From assembly GCF_019890615.1 (NCBI RefSeq), contig NZ_JAINVZ010000001.1, positions 62,001 to 126,000 on the forward strand: a stretch of 64,000 nucleotides of DNA, in the 5' to 3' direction. Source of the DNA: Streptantibioticus parmotrematis (GTDB lineage: Bacteria; Actinomycetota; Actinomycetes; Streptomycetales; Streptomycetaceae). Below, in pieces: positions 28,243 through 37,214 of this stretch. The notes under the pieces were generated by a model. That model saw only the letters and a list, made by a program, of their open reading frames with translations. It had not been told where the DNA came from and made no database searches. The stretch's first letter is position 1. Every line of letters begins with the position of its first letter. The translations under genes and the position numbers were made by a program.

Positions 28243-29523
28243 TCAGCGGTAGTTGCCCGTGTGGCCGAGGCTGTAGCGGCCGGGCTGCGGGAAGAACGCG
28301 AGGCCGTGCGGGTTGGCGCCGACCGGGATGCGGGCCAGCAGGTGGCCGTCGGAGGTGTCGAAGACGTACACCTCGTCGTTGTCCCGGCCCGAGAGCCACA
28401 ACTGCCGTCCGTCCGCGCTGACTCCGCCCATGTCGGGGGAGCCGCCGCCGGGGATGGTCCACGTCGCGACCGACTTGCCGGCTCGCGGGTCGACCACCGA
28501 CACCGATCCCGCGTCGCGGTTGGAGACGTAGAGCAACTGCCCGTCGCGGCTGGGGTGGATGCCGTGCGCGCCCGCGCCGGTGTGGATGTAGCCGACCCGC
28601 CGCATCGTCGCCCCGTCGATCGCCACGAGCCCGGCGTCGTTGAGCGCCGCGATGTAGAACGTGCGCCCGTCGGGGCCGAGCCGGATGTCCTGCGGCATGA
28701 CGGCGCGGCCGAGCTCCATCCGGTCGAGCAGGCGCATCGACTTCGTGTCGTACTTCAGCACGTCGCCGGAGAACTCGCAGGTAGCGATGAAGTACGAGCC
28801 GTCGGAGGAGAAGTCGGCGTGGTTGACGCCCTGGCACGGCACCTTGACCGCCTTGCGCAGCTTCATGGTGTGCGGGTCGTAGAGGTCGATGCGGTTGTGC
28901 CGCTCGGCCATCACGACCGCCGCGTCGCCGTCCGGGGTGAAGTACAGGTTGTACGGCGCGTCCACCTCGACGGGCTTGCCGGGCTTGGCGGTTCGCGGGT
29001 CGATCGGGACCAGTCGGTCGCTGCCGCTGGCGTCGACCCACAGCGTCTTCATGTCCCACGACGGCGTGACGTGCTGCGGCAGCTTCCCGACCTTGAAGTG
29101 CCCGACGACCTTGAAGGTCTTCGGGTCGATGACGGTGACGGTGTCGCGGTCGGGATTACGGGACGGCGCCATGCCGTGCATGCCCGGCTCGCCGCTGTTG
29201 GGCACGTAGACCAGCTGCGGATCGCCCTGTACGGCGGGGGAGAGCATCCCCGCGAGCGTGAAGCCGTACGTCCCGCCCAGCGCGGCACCGGCCCGGGGCG
29301 CCATCGGGGGAGTGAACAGCCGCTGAGCCGCCGAGACCAGGTCGCCCGGCCCCATCGGCACCTGGGTGGGCGTCAGCCCGGTCGGCGCCTGCGCCACGGG
29401 CCCGGGCCGCCGGTCCGACACGGCACGGAACATGCCGGACGAAGGGGCGACGGCGAGCGCGGTGAGCGCCGCGCCGAGAGCGAGTGAGCAGAGCAGTCCG
29501 GTCCGCACATGGCGCGCACGCAC
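28243..29523 (-). CDS. Secreted YVTN/YncE-type beta-propeller protein
   Basis: 426 aa from GTG at 29523 with GGGAGGG upstream. The signal region is MRARHVRTGLLCSLALGAAL. Seven-bladed propeller repeats follow, for example DTVTVIDPKTFKVVGHFKVG, GVNHADFSSDGSYFIATCEF, MPQDIRLGPDGRTFYIAALN, GIHPSRDGQLLYVSNRDAGS and VYVFDTSDGHLLARIPVGAN. Propellers of this type are extracytoplasmic binding scaffolds, and no enzymatic residue can be named. A short Cys-containing frame follows within about 20 bases, and the upstream spacer holds a large hairpin. Confidence 0.88.
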   Translation of the reverse strand: MRARHVRTGLLCSLALGAALTALAVAPSSGMFRAVSDRRPGPVAQAPTGLTPTQVPMGPGDLVSAAQRLFTPPMAPRAGAALGGTYGFTLAGMLSPAVQGDPQLVYVPNSGEPGMHGMAPSRNPDRDTVTVIDPKTFKVVGHFKVGKLPQHVTPSWDMKTLWVDASGSDRLVPIDPRTAKPGKPVEVDAPYNLYFTPDGDAAVVMAERHNRIDLYDPHTMKLRKAVKVPCQGVNHADFSSDGSYFIATCEFSGDVLKYDTKSMRLLDRMELGRAVMPQDIRLGPDGRTFYIAALNDAGLVAIDGATMRRVGYIHTGAGAHGIHPSRDGQLLYVSNRDAGSVSVVDPRAGKSVATWTIPGGGSPDMGGVSADGRQLWLSGRDNDEVYVFDTSDGHLLARIPVGANPHGLAFFPQPGRYSLGHTGNYR

Positions 29524-29632
29524 AGGGCATCCCTCCCGTCAGCGGTGGTTCCGGCGCGACTGTGATTCCGCAGCCAGAATCGGGCACGACGGGCGGGGTC
29601 GGCGACTCGGGAGGCAGGGCGCCGACATGCGT

Positions 29633-29668
29633 GGGGCCCGGTCGACAGGGGGGAGTCGACCGGGCCCC
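29633..29668. repeat. Perfect 14-bp inverted repeat in a divergent spacer
   Basis: Arms GGGGCCCGGTCGAC (29633-29646) and GTCGACCGGGCCCC (29655-29668) with an 8-base loop. It lies in the 420-base spacer between the beta-propeller gene (minus) and the crotonase gene (plus), where no ordinary terminator is expected. The spacer otherwise shows no convincing gene. Confidence 0.6.
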
Positions 29669-29943
29669 GGGAGCCAGGCGGACCGAGGGAGTCGCCCGCC
29701 TGACCTCCGCCTGCCCGGGGTCGGGGGCGGCAAACCGGTCAGTTCCCGAAGACCGCGGAATCACCCACTCGTGGGACGTACGGCCCAGGTCGCGGCGGCG
29801 AGTCCACCCGGGTGAGCGGAGGGTCTCCGAGGGCGCCGGGGAGTCCGGCGGGCGGTCGTGGCGGCGGACGATCACGGTGCTAGGTTCGTGCGTCGTCCCG
29901 GCGGTTCGCCCGAGCCGTCGCGCGAGCCGTCAAGGAGTCAGCC

Positions 29944-30708
29944 ATGAGCGTCCGCGTCGAACGGCGAGGCCCCGTCACCACCGTCGTCCTGGCCCGGCCG
30001 GAGTGCCGCAACGCGGTGGACGGCGCCACCGCCGCCGCGCTGGCCGACGCGTTCCGGGCGTTCGAGGCCGACGACGCGGCCCGGGTCGCAGTGCTGTGGG
30101 GCGAGGGCGGCACGTTCTGCGCGGGCGCCGACCTCAAGGCGGTCGGCACCGAACGCGGCAACCGGGTGGCACCGGACGGGGACGGGCCGATGGGCCCGAC
30201 CCGGATGCGGCTGTCCAAGCCGGTCGTCGCCGCGGTCAGCGGGCACGCGGTCGCGGGCGGCCTCGAACTGGCCCTCTGGTGCGACCTGCGGGTGGCCGAG
30301 GAGGACGCGGTCTTCGGCGTCTTCTGCCGCCGCTGGGGCGTCCCGCTGATCGACGGCGGCACCGTGCGGCTGCCCCGGCTGATCGGCGAGAGCCGCGCGA
30401 TGGACCTCATCCTGACCGGCCGCCCGGTGCCCGCACCCGAGGCGTACGAGATGGGCCTGGCCAACCGGATCGTCCCGCCGGGGCAGGCCCGCGCTGCCGC
30501 CGAGGCGCTCGCGGCCGACATCGCGCGCTTCCCCCAGGCGTGCCTGCGCGGCGACCGCGCCTCCGTCCTGGAGCAGCGCGGCCTGCCGGAGGCCGAGGCG
30601 ATGGCGGCCGAACTCCGTCACGGCCAAGCGGTGCTGGCGGAGGCGGTGGACGGCGCGGGCCGCTTCAGCCGGGGTGCGGGGCGGCACGGCACGTTCGACG
30701 AGATCTGA
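29944..30708 (+). CDS. Enoyl-CoA hydratase/isomerase (crotonase) family protein
   Basis: 254 aa. Crotonase fold with the first oxyanion-hole loop GGTFCAGADLKAVG, the second GHAVAGGLELALWCDL and the catalytic-region helix GVPLIDGGTVRLPRLIG. The second catalytic Glu of true hydratases appears replaced (Asp in LIDGG), so hydratase activity is uncertain and isomerase or another CoA chemistry is possible. ATG at 29944 has AAGGAG upstream. It is a monocistronic unit. Confidence 0.88.
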   Translation: MSVRVERRGPVTTVVLARPECRNAVDGATAAALADAFRAFEADDAARVAVLWGEGGTFCAGADLKAVGTERGNRVAPDGDGPMGPTRMRLSKPVVAAVSGHAVAGGLELALWCDLRVAEEDAVFGVFCRRWGVPLIDGGTVRLPRLIGESRAMDLILTGRPVPAPEAYEMGLANRIVPPGQARAAAEALAADIARFPQACLRGDRASVLEQRGLPEAEAMAAELRHGQAVLAEAVDGAGRFSRGAGRHGTFDEI

Positions 30709-30759
30709 TCACCTGACAATACGTCAACTCGTGTCGACGGCACGCCTGTCGATGTCCTC

Positions 30760-31050
30760 TTACCCTCCCTGCGTATGCAGCGCGTCGCACGTCCCGCCGA
30801 GCGAGTCCTGTGAGATGAGGCGGCCCAGCGCGCCCGCGTGGGTCAGCGGGATCGGGCAGTGTCCGTCGTCCGCCGGGGCCACCGCGTGGCCCGATGCCGT
30901 CCCATCGCCCGGGGCGGCCGCGTAGCCCGGTGTCGCCGCCGCGGTCAAGACCGCCCCGGCGGCCATCAGGCCCGCCAGCATCCCCGTGAGCGCGCGCGAC
31001 GCGCCCGTCGCGTTCGGCCGCGCCGCCGTCGTCGCCCTCGTTGTCACCAT
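30760..31050 (-). CDS. Small secreted protein of unknown function
   Basis: 96 aa from ATG at 31050 (GAGGA upstream). A basic start (MVTTRATTAARPNATGASRA) leads into a hydrophobic signal segment LTGMLAGLMAAGAVLTAAAT with cleavage near GYAAA. The mature part of about 50 residues has two Cys (DDGHCPIPL and GGTCDALHTQGG), likely one disulfide. No family was recognised. It is convergent with the crotonase gene and divergent from an APC permease. Confidence 0.6.
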   Translation of the reverse strand: MVTTRATTAARPNATGASRALTGMLAGLMAAGAVLTAAATPGYAAAPGDGTASGHAVAPADDGHCPIPLTHAGALGRLISQDSLGGTCDALHTQGG

Positions 31051-31374
31051 GGTCACCGGTCCTCGTTTCCCGTCCCGGACAGGGCTCCTCCCCGTCACAC
31101 CTGGGGAAACGCGACAGCGGCCGATCGGTCACCCCGGCCCGCGAACACCGCCCGCTGTTGCGGGGCCGGGGCGGCGCGCGCATGATCCGAGAGGAAGCGG
31201 CAGGAGAAGGCGGGATCGCCCACTGTCCGATTCTTAACAGAATCTTTAATATGGGCGTAACGTTTCATCTCGCTACACAGCGGATTCCCCGCAGCGGGTT
31301 GTTTCCGGCGTGAAGCCCGGCTGCCGGACATCGCTCCTCACCTCACCCGGTTCGGAACGAGGGGTGCACAGATC
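31051..31374. promoter_or_regulatory. Divergent spacer with AT-rich palindrome
   Basis: 324 bases with no gene seen. GATTCTTAACAGAATC (31229-31244) is a palindrome with 6-bp arms inside a locally AT-rich segment (TTTAATATGGGCGTAACG follows), 130 bases before the permease start. It may be a regulator site or promoter for the permease. Confidence 0.4.
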
Positions 31375-33027
31375 ATGCAGACGCCGACCGAAGTAGCTCC
31401 ACTCACCCCCAAGAATCCCGGCCTGAAGCGGGACATCGGGCTCATCGGGCTCATCTGGACCTCCGAGGGGTCCATCATCGGATCCGGCTGGCTGTTCGGC
31501 GCCCTGTTCGCCGCACAGGCCGCCGGCACCGCGGCCCTCATCTCCTGGGCGATCGGCGCGGTGGCGATCATCATCCTGGCGTTCGTCCACGCCGAACTGG
31601 GTGCGATGTACCCGGTGGCGGGCGGCACCGCCCGGTTCCCGCACTACGCCTTCGGCAGCGCCGCGGGCGCCTCGTTCGGCTGGTTCTCCTGGTTGCAGGC
31701 GGTCACCGTGGCGCCGATCGAGGTCATGGCGGCGCTGGACTACCTGAGCGTGCACGCGCCCTGGGTGCAGTCGGGCAAGGACCACCTGACCGCCGGGGGC
31801 TACGGACTGGCCGTGGCGTTCATGGCGTTCTTCGTGGTCATCAACTTCTTCGGCATCCGCTGGCTGGCCAACACCAACAGCGCGGCCACCTGGTGGAAGG
31901 TCGCCATCCCGGTCTTCACGATCATCGTGCTGGCCTCGACGCACTTCCACGGCAGCAACTTCGGCACCGGCGGCTTCGCGCCGTTCGGCGCCGAGGGCGT
32001 CCTGTCGGCGGTGAGCACCAGCGGCATCATCTTCGCCCTGCTCGGCTTCGAACAGGCCGACCAGCTCGCCGGTGAGAGTCGCAACCCCGCGCGCGACATC
32101 CCCCGCGCGGTCATCGGCTCCATCCTCATCGGCGTGCTGATCTACGTGGCCTTGCAGGTCGTCTTCATCGCCGCCCTGCCGCACAGCGCCTTCGCGCACG
32201 GCTGGGCCAACCTGGCGTTCAGCAACAAGGCGGGCCCGTTCGCCGGTCTGGCCACCACGGTCGGCCTGGGCTGGCTGGCGACCCTGCTGTACATCGACGC
32301 CATCGTCTCGCCGTCCGGCACCGGCCTGATCTACACCACGGCGACCTCCCGGGTCTCCTACGGCCTGTCCCGCAACGGCTACGTGCCCGCCGCCTTCGAA
32401 CGCACCACCAAGCGCGGCGTCCCGTGGGTCGGCATGCTGTTCGCCTTCATCATCGGGCTGATCGTCTTCCTGCCCTTCCCCACCTGGCAGAAGCTGGTCG
32501 GCTTCGTGACCTCGGCGAGCGTGCTGATGTACGCGGGCGCGCCGCTGGCCTTCGGCTGCCTGCGCAAGCAGGACCCGGACCGGCCGCGGCCGTACCGGCT
32601 GCCCGGCGGCATGTTCTGGTCGCCGGTGGCCTTCGTCGTGGCCAACCTGATCATCTACTGGTCCGGCTGGGACACCCTGTGGCGGCTGGGCCTGGCGATC
32701 CTCCTCGGCTACGTGCTGCTGGGGCTGTCGTGGGGCCTGAAGCTCAACCCCAAGACCATCCACATGGACTGGAAGTCGGCGCAGTGGCTGCCGGTCTACC
32801 TGCTCGGCATGGGCGTGCTGTCCTGGCAGGGCCGCTACTGCAGCACCGGCCCCGCCTCCAGCGCCGCCTGCGGCGCGCAGAACCACATCCCGCTGTGGTG
32901 GGACATCGTGATCATCGCCGGGTTCAGTCTGGCGATCTACTTCTGGGCCTTCTTCGTCCGGCTGCCGGACGAGGAGACGCAGGAGTACATCGGGTCCGTC
33001 GAGGTCGTGCCGGTGGAAGGGCACTGA
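31375..33027 (+). CDS. APC-superfamily amino acid permease
   Basis: 550 aa with about 12 to 14 membrane helices. The start GLKRDIGLIGLIWTSEGSII contains the helix-1 substrate motif (GSIIGSGWLFG). Other family marks are AELGAMYPVAGGTARFP, the loop LLGFEQADQLAGESRNPARD after helix 6 and SRNGYVPAAF. Substrate is not identifiable. A long C-terminal extracytoplasmic loop contains three Cys (RYCSTGPASSAACG). ATG at 31375. It is a single-gene unit ended by a very stable hairpin. Confidence 0.92.
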   Translation: MQTPTEVAPLTPKNPGLKRDIGLIGLIWTSEGSIIGSGWLFGALFAAQAAGTAALISWAIGAVAIIILAFVHAELGAMYPVAGGTARFPHYAFGSAAGASFGWFSWLQAVTVAPIEVMAALDYLSVHAPWVQSGKDHLTAGGYGLAVAFMAFFVVINFFGIRWLANTNSAATWWKVAIPVFTIIVLASTHFHGSNFGTGGFAPFGAEGVLSAVSTSGIIFALLGFEQADQLAGESRNPARDIPRAVIGSILIGVLIYVALQVVFIAALPHSAFAHGWANLAFSNKAGPFAGLATTVGLGWLATLLYIDAIVSPSGTGLIYTTATSRVSYGLSRNGYVPAAFERTTKRGVPWVGMLFAFIIGLIVFLPFPTWQKLVGFVTSASVLMYAGAPLAFGCLRKQDPDRPRPYRLPGGMFWSPVAFVVANLIIYWSGWDTLWRLGLAILLGYVLLGLSWGLKLNPKTIHMDWKSAQWLPVYLLGMGVLSWQGRYCSTGPASSAACGAQNHIPLWWDIVIIAGFSLAIYFWAFFVRLPDEETQEYIGSVEVVPVEGH

Positions 33028-33033
33028 CCGCAG

Positions 33034-33076
33034 GTGAGGCCGCGGGCCCCGGTACTCCCGGGGCCCGCGGCCTCAC
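33034..33076 (+). terminator. Very stable terminator after the permease
   Basis: Perfect 19-bp inverted repeat (33034-33052 and 33058-33076) with a 5-base loop, starting 6 bases after the stop. Confidence 0.85.
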
Positions 33077-33182
33077 TGTCGGCGCTCCGGATGCCGCCCG
33101 GGCGGAAGGCGCGTCCAATAGGGGTACGAGGGCCGGCGGCGTCCCGCCGAGACGGCGGGCGTCCGGGCGGAGGAGGGTTGCC

Positions 33183-33611
33183 ATGACAGCTGCTACGCGC
33201 CTGCTGCGGGGCGTACCGCCGGAGTACCGCGACCGGATGATGGAGATGGCGCATGAGGTCGCCTTCGACCAGGACACCCGGATCTTCGAGGAGGACGGCA
33301 CCGCCGACCGCTTCTGGGTGCTGCGCTCCGGCGCGGTCACCCTGGACCTGAACGTCCCCGGCCGCCGCCCGGTGACCGTGGAGACGCTGGGGCCGGGCGA
33401 CCTGCTGGGCTGGTCGTGGATGTTCCCGCCGTACCAGTGGGACTTCGGCGCGGAGGCGCTCAGCCCGGTGCGCGCCTACGAGTTCGACGGCGCCGACGTA
33501 CGGGCGGCCTGCGACGCCGACCCGGCCCTCGGCTACGCGCTGACCAGGGTCGTCGCCGAGATCCTCGCGCACCGCCTGGAGGCCGCCCGCACCCGGCTGT
33601 TCAACCTGTGA
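33183..33611 (+). CDS. Cyclic nucleotide-binding-like protein without HTH
   Basis: 142 aa. It is a single Crp-type cNMP-binding jelly roll: the strand motif EEDGTADRFWVLRSGAVTLD, ETLGPGDLLGWSWMFPPYQW (phosphate-cassette region, lacking the canonical GE..L..R-A-T residues) and a final helix. There is no C-terminal winged helix, so it is not a DNA-binding Crp. Such proteins probably sense a small ligand or act through partners. It precedes the LigD phosphoesterase gene by 92 bases on the same strand. Confidence 0.85.
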   Translation: MTAATRLLRGVPPEYRDRMMEMAHEVAFDQDTRIFEEDGTADRFWVLRSGAVTLDLNVPGRRPVTVETLGPGDLLGWSWMFPPYQWDFGAEALSPVRAYEFDGADVRAACDADPALGYALTRVVAEILAHRLEAARTRLFNL

Positions 33612-33703
33612 CCGGCGCCCCGCGGCACGCCCCGGGCGTTTGAGCGGCGCGTGCCCGGCAAGCCGGACCGTAGCGAACCCGCGCAGACCGGACGGAGGCC
33701 GCC

Positions 33704-34315
33704 ATGGCGACCAGGCGAGATCTGGCGGAATACCACCGCAAGCGCGACTTCGCCAGGACCGGGGAGCCGAAGGGCGCGAACGATGCGGGGCCGCCGCGCG
33801 AGGGCACGGGTGACGGCGCGTTCGTCGTCCAGCTCCACGAGGCGAGCACCACGCACTTCGACTTCCGCCTGGAGGCCGACGGCGTGCTGAAGTCCTGGGC
33901 GGTCCCCAAGGGCGTCTCCACCGACCCGGGCGACAAGCGGCTCGCGGTGCCCACCGAGGACCACCCGCTGGAGTACGGCGACTTCGAGGGCGTCATCGCC
34001 GCAGGGGAGTACGGCGGCGGGACCGTGATGGTGTGGGACACCGGTGACTACCGCAACCTGTCGAAACGCCACGGCGAGCCGATCCCCCTCGCCGACGCGC
34101 TGGAGCACGGCCACGCCGCGTTCTGGCTCGACGGCGACAAGCTCCACGGCGGCTACGCGCTCACCCGGCTGCGGGACGGCGCCTGGCTGCTGGTCAAGGA
34201 ACGCGACAAGCACGCCTCCTCGGCCGGCTCGCCGCCGCACCCGCACCGGATGCGCTCGGCGCTCACCCGCCGCACCCTCGGGCAGATCGCCGCGGACGAG
34301 GACGCCGAGCGGTGA
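33704..34315 (+). CDS. LigD-type 3'-phosphoesterase domain protein
   Basis: 203 aa. The stand-alone phosphoesterase module of bacterial NHEJ trims 3'-phosphate or ribonucleotide ends. Characteristic stretches are YHRKRDFARTGEPKG, FVVQLHEASTTHFDFRLE with the metal-binding His and Asp, VPKGVSTDPGDKRLAVPTED, HPLEYGDFEGVIAAGEYGGG and KLHGGYALTRL. The stop overlaps the GTG start of the ligase gene in GTGAG, so the two are translationally coupled. In many bacteria this domain is fused within LigD. Confidence 0.92.
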   Translation: MATRRDLAEYHRKRDFARTGEPKGANDAGPPREGTGDGAFVVQLHEASTTHFDFRLEADGVLKSWAVPKGVSTDPGDKRLAVPTEDHPLEYGDFEGVIAAGEYGGGTVMVWDTGDYRNLSKRHGEPIPLADALEHGHAAFWLDGDKLHGGYALTRLRDGAWLLVKERDKHASSAGSPPHPHRMRSALTRRTLGQIAADEDAER

Positions 34316-35316
34316 GCGGGCTCCTCGAAGGACTGCCGTCCGCGCAACGCGAGCGACTGCGCCCGGCCCGGCCCGCGTACGAGATCCGGCCGATGCTCGC
34401 CGTCCTCAGCGACCGGCGCTCCTTCGACGGGGACTGGCTCTTCGAACGCAAGCTGGACGGCGTGCGGGCGCTGGCCCACCGCGAGGGCGACCGCGGCGGG
34501 CTGACCTCCCGCAGCGGCAAACCGATGTCCGCCACCTACCCGGAGGTCCGTGAGGCGCTGGACGCCCAGGACCGCGCGGACTTCGTGGTGGACGGCGAGG
34601 TCGTCGCGCTCGACCGGCAGGGCCGCACCAGCTTCGAACTCCTCCAGCGCCGCATGCAGCTCACCGACGCCCGCCGCGCCCGCGCCACCGGGGTCGCCGT
34701 CACGTTCTACGTCTTCGACCTGCTGCGGCTCGACGGGCACGACCTGACCCGGCTGCCGCTGCGCACCCGCAAGGCCCTGCTGCGGCGCGCCCTGAAGTGG
34801 CACGACCCGCTGCGCTTCACCACGCACCGCAACGCGTGGGACCCCGCCCTGCTGGACGAGGCGTGCGGCAGGGGCTGGGAGGGGCTGATCGCCAAGCGCG
34901 CCGACGCCCGCTACGTCGAGAAACGGTCGGGCGACTGGCTGAAGCTCAAGTGCGCCGCCGGACAGGAGATGGTCGTCGGCGGCTTCACCGAGCCCGCGGG
35001 CAGCCGCACCGGATTCGGCGCGCTGCTGGTCGGCTACTACGCGCACGGGACGCTGCGGTACGCCGGCAAGGTCGGCACCGGCTTCGACACCGCCACCCTG
35101 AACCGTCTGCGCCGCCGCTTCGACGCTCTGCGGCGGTCGACGTCCCCGTTCGGGGAACCGGTGCGCGAGAGCGGTGCCCACTGGATCGCACCGGAACTGG
35201 TGGCGCAGATCGCGTTCGCCGAGTGGACCCGCGACGGCAAGCTGCGCCACCCGCGCTTCCTGGGCCTGCGCGACGACAAGCGTCCCGAGGAGGTGGTGCG
35301 GGAGCGCGCCGCGTGA
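34312..35316 (+). CDS. ATP-dependent DNA ligase (LigD-type ligase domain)
   Basis: 334 aa from GTG at 34312. Nucleotidyltransferase motif I FERKLDGVRALAHREGD carries the adenylated Lys. Motif III is DFVVDGEVVALDRQG, motif IV about GWEGLIAKRADARY and motif V GDWLKLKCA; the OB-fold domain follows with YAGKVGTGFD and PELVAQIAFAEWT. It seals ends brought together by Ku. It is coupled to the phosphoesterase and converges on ku. Confidence 0.94.
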   Translation: MSGLLEGLPSAQRERLRPARPAYEIRPMLAVLSDRRSFDGDWLFERKLDGVRALAHREGDRGGLTSRSGKPMSATYPEVREALDAQDRADFVVDGEVVALDRQGRTSFELLQRRMQLTDARRARATGVAVTFYVFDLLRLDGHDLTRLPLRTRKALLRRALKWHDPLRFTTHRNAWDPALLDEACGRGWEGLIAKRADARYVEKRSGDWLKLKCAAGQEMVVGGFTEPAGSRTGFGALLVGYYAHGTLRYAGKVGTGFDTATLNRLRRRFDALRRSTSPFGEPVRESGAHWIAPELVAQIAFAEWTRDGKLRHPRFLGLRDDKRPEEVVRERAA

Positions 35317-35337
35317 CCGAGGCGGTCAGGGGCCGCC

Positions 35338-36333
35338 TCAGGAGGCCTTGCGCGACGAGGTCTTCTTGGCCGCGGTCTTGGCGGCGGTCTTCTTCTTCGC
35401 CGACGCGCCCCCGCTCGCGGACGACTTCTTCGCCGCCGCCTTCTTGCCCGCGGTCTTCTTCGCCGCCGTCCTGCGCCCGTCCTCGCCCTCGCGGGACGCG
35501 GACTTCTTCGACGCGGTCCGCTTGGACGCCGTCTTCTTCGCGGGCTTGGCCTCCGAGCCGCGGGAGCCGCTCGCCTCCAGGCTGGCCTGGAGCGCCGAGG
35601 TGAGGTCGATGACGTTGTCGGGCGCCTCACGGGCCTGAGGTGAGGGCGCGGGGCGGCCCTCCAGCCGGGCGGCCACCAGGGAGCGCAGCGCCTCCTGGTA
35701 GTCGTCGTGGAGTTCCTCCAGGTCGAAGCCCTCGGAGAGGCTCTCCATCAGGCTGGCCGCCATCTTGCGCTCCTGGGGGCGGATGGTGACCTTCGTGCTG
35801 GGGCCCACCTCGGCGTCGGAGCGCACCTCGTCCGGCCAGAACATCGTGTGCAGCGCGAGCGTCTCGTCGTGGACGCGGAGCAGGGCCAGGGACTCCCGGG
35901 TGGAGATGGTGATCTTGGTGACCGCGGCCTTGCCGCCGTCCGCCAGCGCGTCGCGCAGCAGCGCGTACGGCTTGTCGGCCGCCGGGGAGGCCGGGCCCAG
36001 GTAGTAGGACGAGGAGAACATCAGCGGATCGATCTCCTCGGCGTCCACGAACGCCAGGACGTCGATGACCTTCTTGCTGGGCAGCGGCAGGTCGGCCAGG
36101 TCCTCGTCGGTCAGTACGGCCTCCCGGCCCTGGTCGTCCTCGAAGCCCTTCGCCACGTCCGCGTACGCGACCTCCTTGCCGCACTTGTCGCAGACCCGCT
36201 TCTGCCGGATGCGGCCACCGTCCTCGGCGTGCACCTGGTGGAGCGGCAGCCGGTGCTCCTGGGTCGCCTTGTAGAGGGTGACCGGGATGGAGACCAGGCC
36301 GAAGGAGATAGCCCCTTTCCAGATGCTTCGCAT
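35338..36333 (-). CDS. ku: Ku DNA end-binding protein
   Basis: 331 aa. The homodimeric ring protein binds broken DNA ends and recruits LigD-type enzymes. The Ku core covers about 1-260, from MRSIWKGAISFGLVSIPV through LHQVHAEDGGRIRQKRVC, FVDAEEIDPLMFSSSYYLGP and LVAARLEG. The C-terminal 75 residues are a Lys/Ala/Ser-rich tail (KKTAGKKAAAKKSSASGG), longer than in minimal bacterial Ku; such tails bind DNA and modulate ligase stimulation. A small hairpin around the stop (35319-35339) separates it from the convergent ligase gene. Confidence 0.96.
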   Translation of the reverse strand: MRSIWKGAISFGLVSIPVTLYKATQEHRLPLHQVHAEDGGRIRQKRVCDKCGKEVAYADVAKGFEDDQGREAVLTDEDLADLPLPSKKVIDVLAFVDAEEIDPLMFSSSYYLGPASPAADKPYALLRDALADGGKAAVTKITISTRESLALLRVHDETLALHTMFWPDEVRSDAEVGPSTKVTIRPQERKMAASLMESLSEGFDLEELHDDYQEALRSLVAARLEGRPAPSPQAREAPDNVIDLTSALQASLEASGSRGSEAKPAKKTASKRTASKKSASREGEDGRRTAAKKTAGKKAAAKKSSASGGASAKKKTAAKTAAKKTSSRKAS

Positions 36334-36434
36334 GGATTCGTCCCTTCGTGCGGGAAATCCAGCGTATGCCGGGCGCGCCGCACCGGCAGGGCGGTCGCGG
36401 CGTGGGGGTGAACGCGGTGGCGGGGGCGTCGCCG

Positions 36435-37112
36435 TCAGTCGCGGGACGGTTCGCCCAGCAGCGCGGCGCAGCCGGTGATCAGCGCCTGGATGCCGAACCG
36501 GAAGCGCTCGGCGTCGTCCGTCCCGGCGCCGGTCCGTGCCGCCTCGGCGACCAGCGGGAAGTCCCGCGGGTCCAGCTGGGCCAGTGCCTGCGGCGAACCG
36601 GCCGCACCCGCCTCGTTGACCGGCGCGGAGGCCACCTCGGCGGCGGTGTGGGCGATGACGAAGAGGGAGAGCGCGTTGAGCGTGTCCACCGACCGCCCGA
36701 GCGGCAGCCCGGCGGCGCGCAGGACGGTCAGGCCGCGTTCGACCGCGCGCAGCGTGCCCGGGGTGGCCGCGGGCCGGGTCGCCACCAGTGGCAGCACGCC
36801 GGGGTGGCGCAGCAGCGTGGTGCGCAGCGACTCCGCGTACGCGCGCATCGCGTCCCGCCAGTCCGCGTTGGTGTCGGCGGCGGGCAGCGCGATCTCGTCC
36901 ACCGCGCGCTCCACGATGCCGTCCAGTAGGGCGTCCTTGTGGGGCACGTAGTGGTAGAGCGTCATCGCCTCGACGCCCAGCTCGGCACCCAGGGCCCGCA
37001 TGGACAGCGCCCGCAGGCCCTTGCGGTCGGCCAGCTCCAGGGCGGCGTCGAGCACGGACTGCCTGGTCAGCCCGGCACGTTCACCGCGCCCGCGCTTGCG
37101 GCGGTCGGTCAT
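36435..37112 (-). CDS. TetR-family repressor
   Basis: 225 aa from ATG at 37112 (GGAGG upstream). The N-terminal HTH (LTRQSVLDAALELADRKG, MRALGAELGVEAMTLYHYV, PHKDALLDGIVE) belongs to the class of tetracycline-repressor-like regulators, and the C-terminal TetR_C domain follows. Two identical palindromes (37136 and 37173) lie just upstream between this gene and the divergent ester cyclase, so it very likely represses both. Confidence 0.92.
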   Translation of the reverse strand: MTDRRKRGRGERAGLTRQSVLDAALELADRKGLRALSMRALGAELGVEAMTLYHYVPHKDALLDGIVERAVDEIALPAADTNADWRDAMRAYAESLRTTLLRHPGVLPLVATRPAATPGTLRAVERGLTVLRAAGLPLGRSVDTLNALSLFVIAHTAAEVASAPVNEAGAAGSPQALAQLDPRDFPLVAEAARTGAGTDDAERFRFGIQALITGCAALLGEPSRD

Positions 37113-37135
37113 GGGACCTCCGGTCGGCTTGACAT

Positions 37136-37187
37136 TCTTACGGCGTAAGAGCATCGTAGTCCGCACGCCGAATCTTACGGCGTAAGA
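37136..37187. promoter_or_regulatory. Paired TetR operators in a divergent promoter
   Basis: Two exact copies of TCTTACGGCGTAAGA (37136-37150 and 37173-37187), 37 bases apart start to start. Each is a palindrome around a central GGC. A TTGACA box (37129-37134) abuts the first copy. The arrangement suggests cooperative repression of both divergent genes. Confidence 0.88.
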
Positions 37188-37214
37188 AACGAAACCGGCA
37201 CAGGGGGAGTTCGG

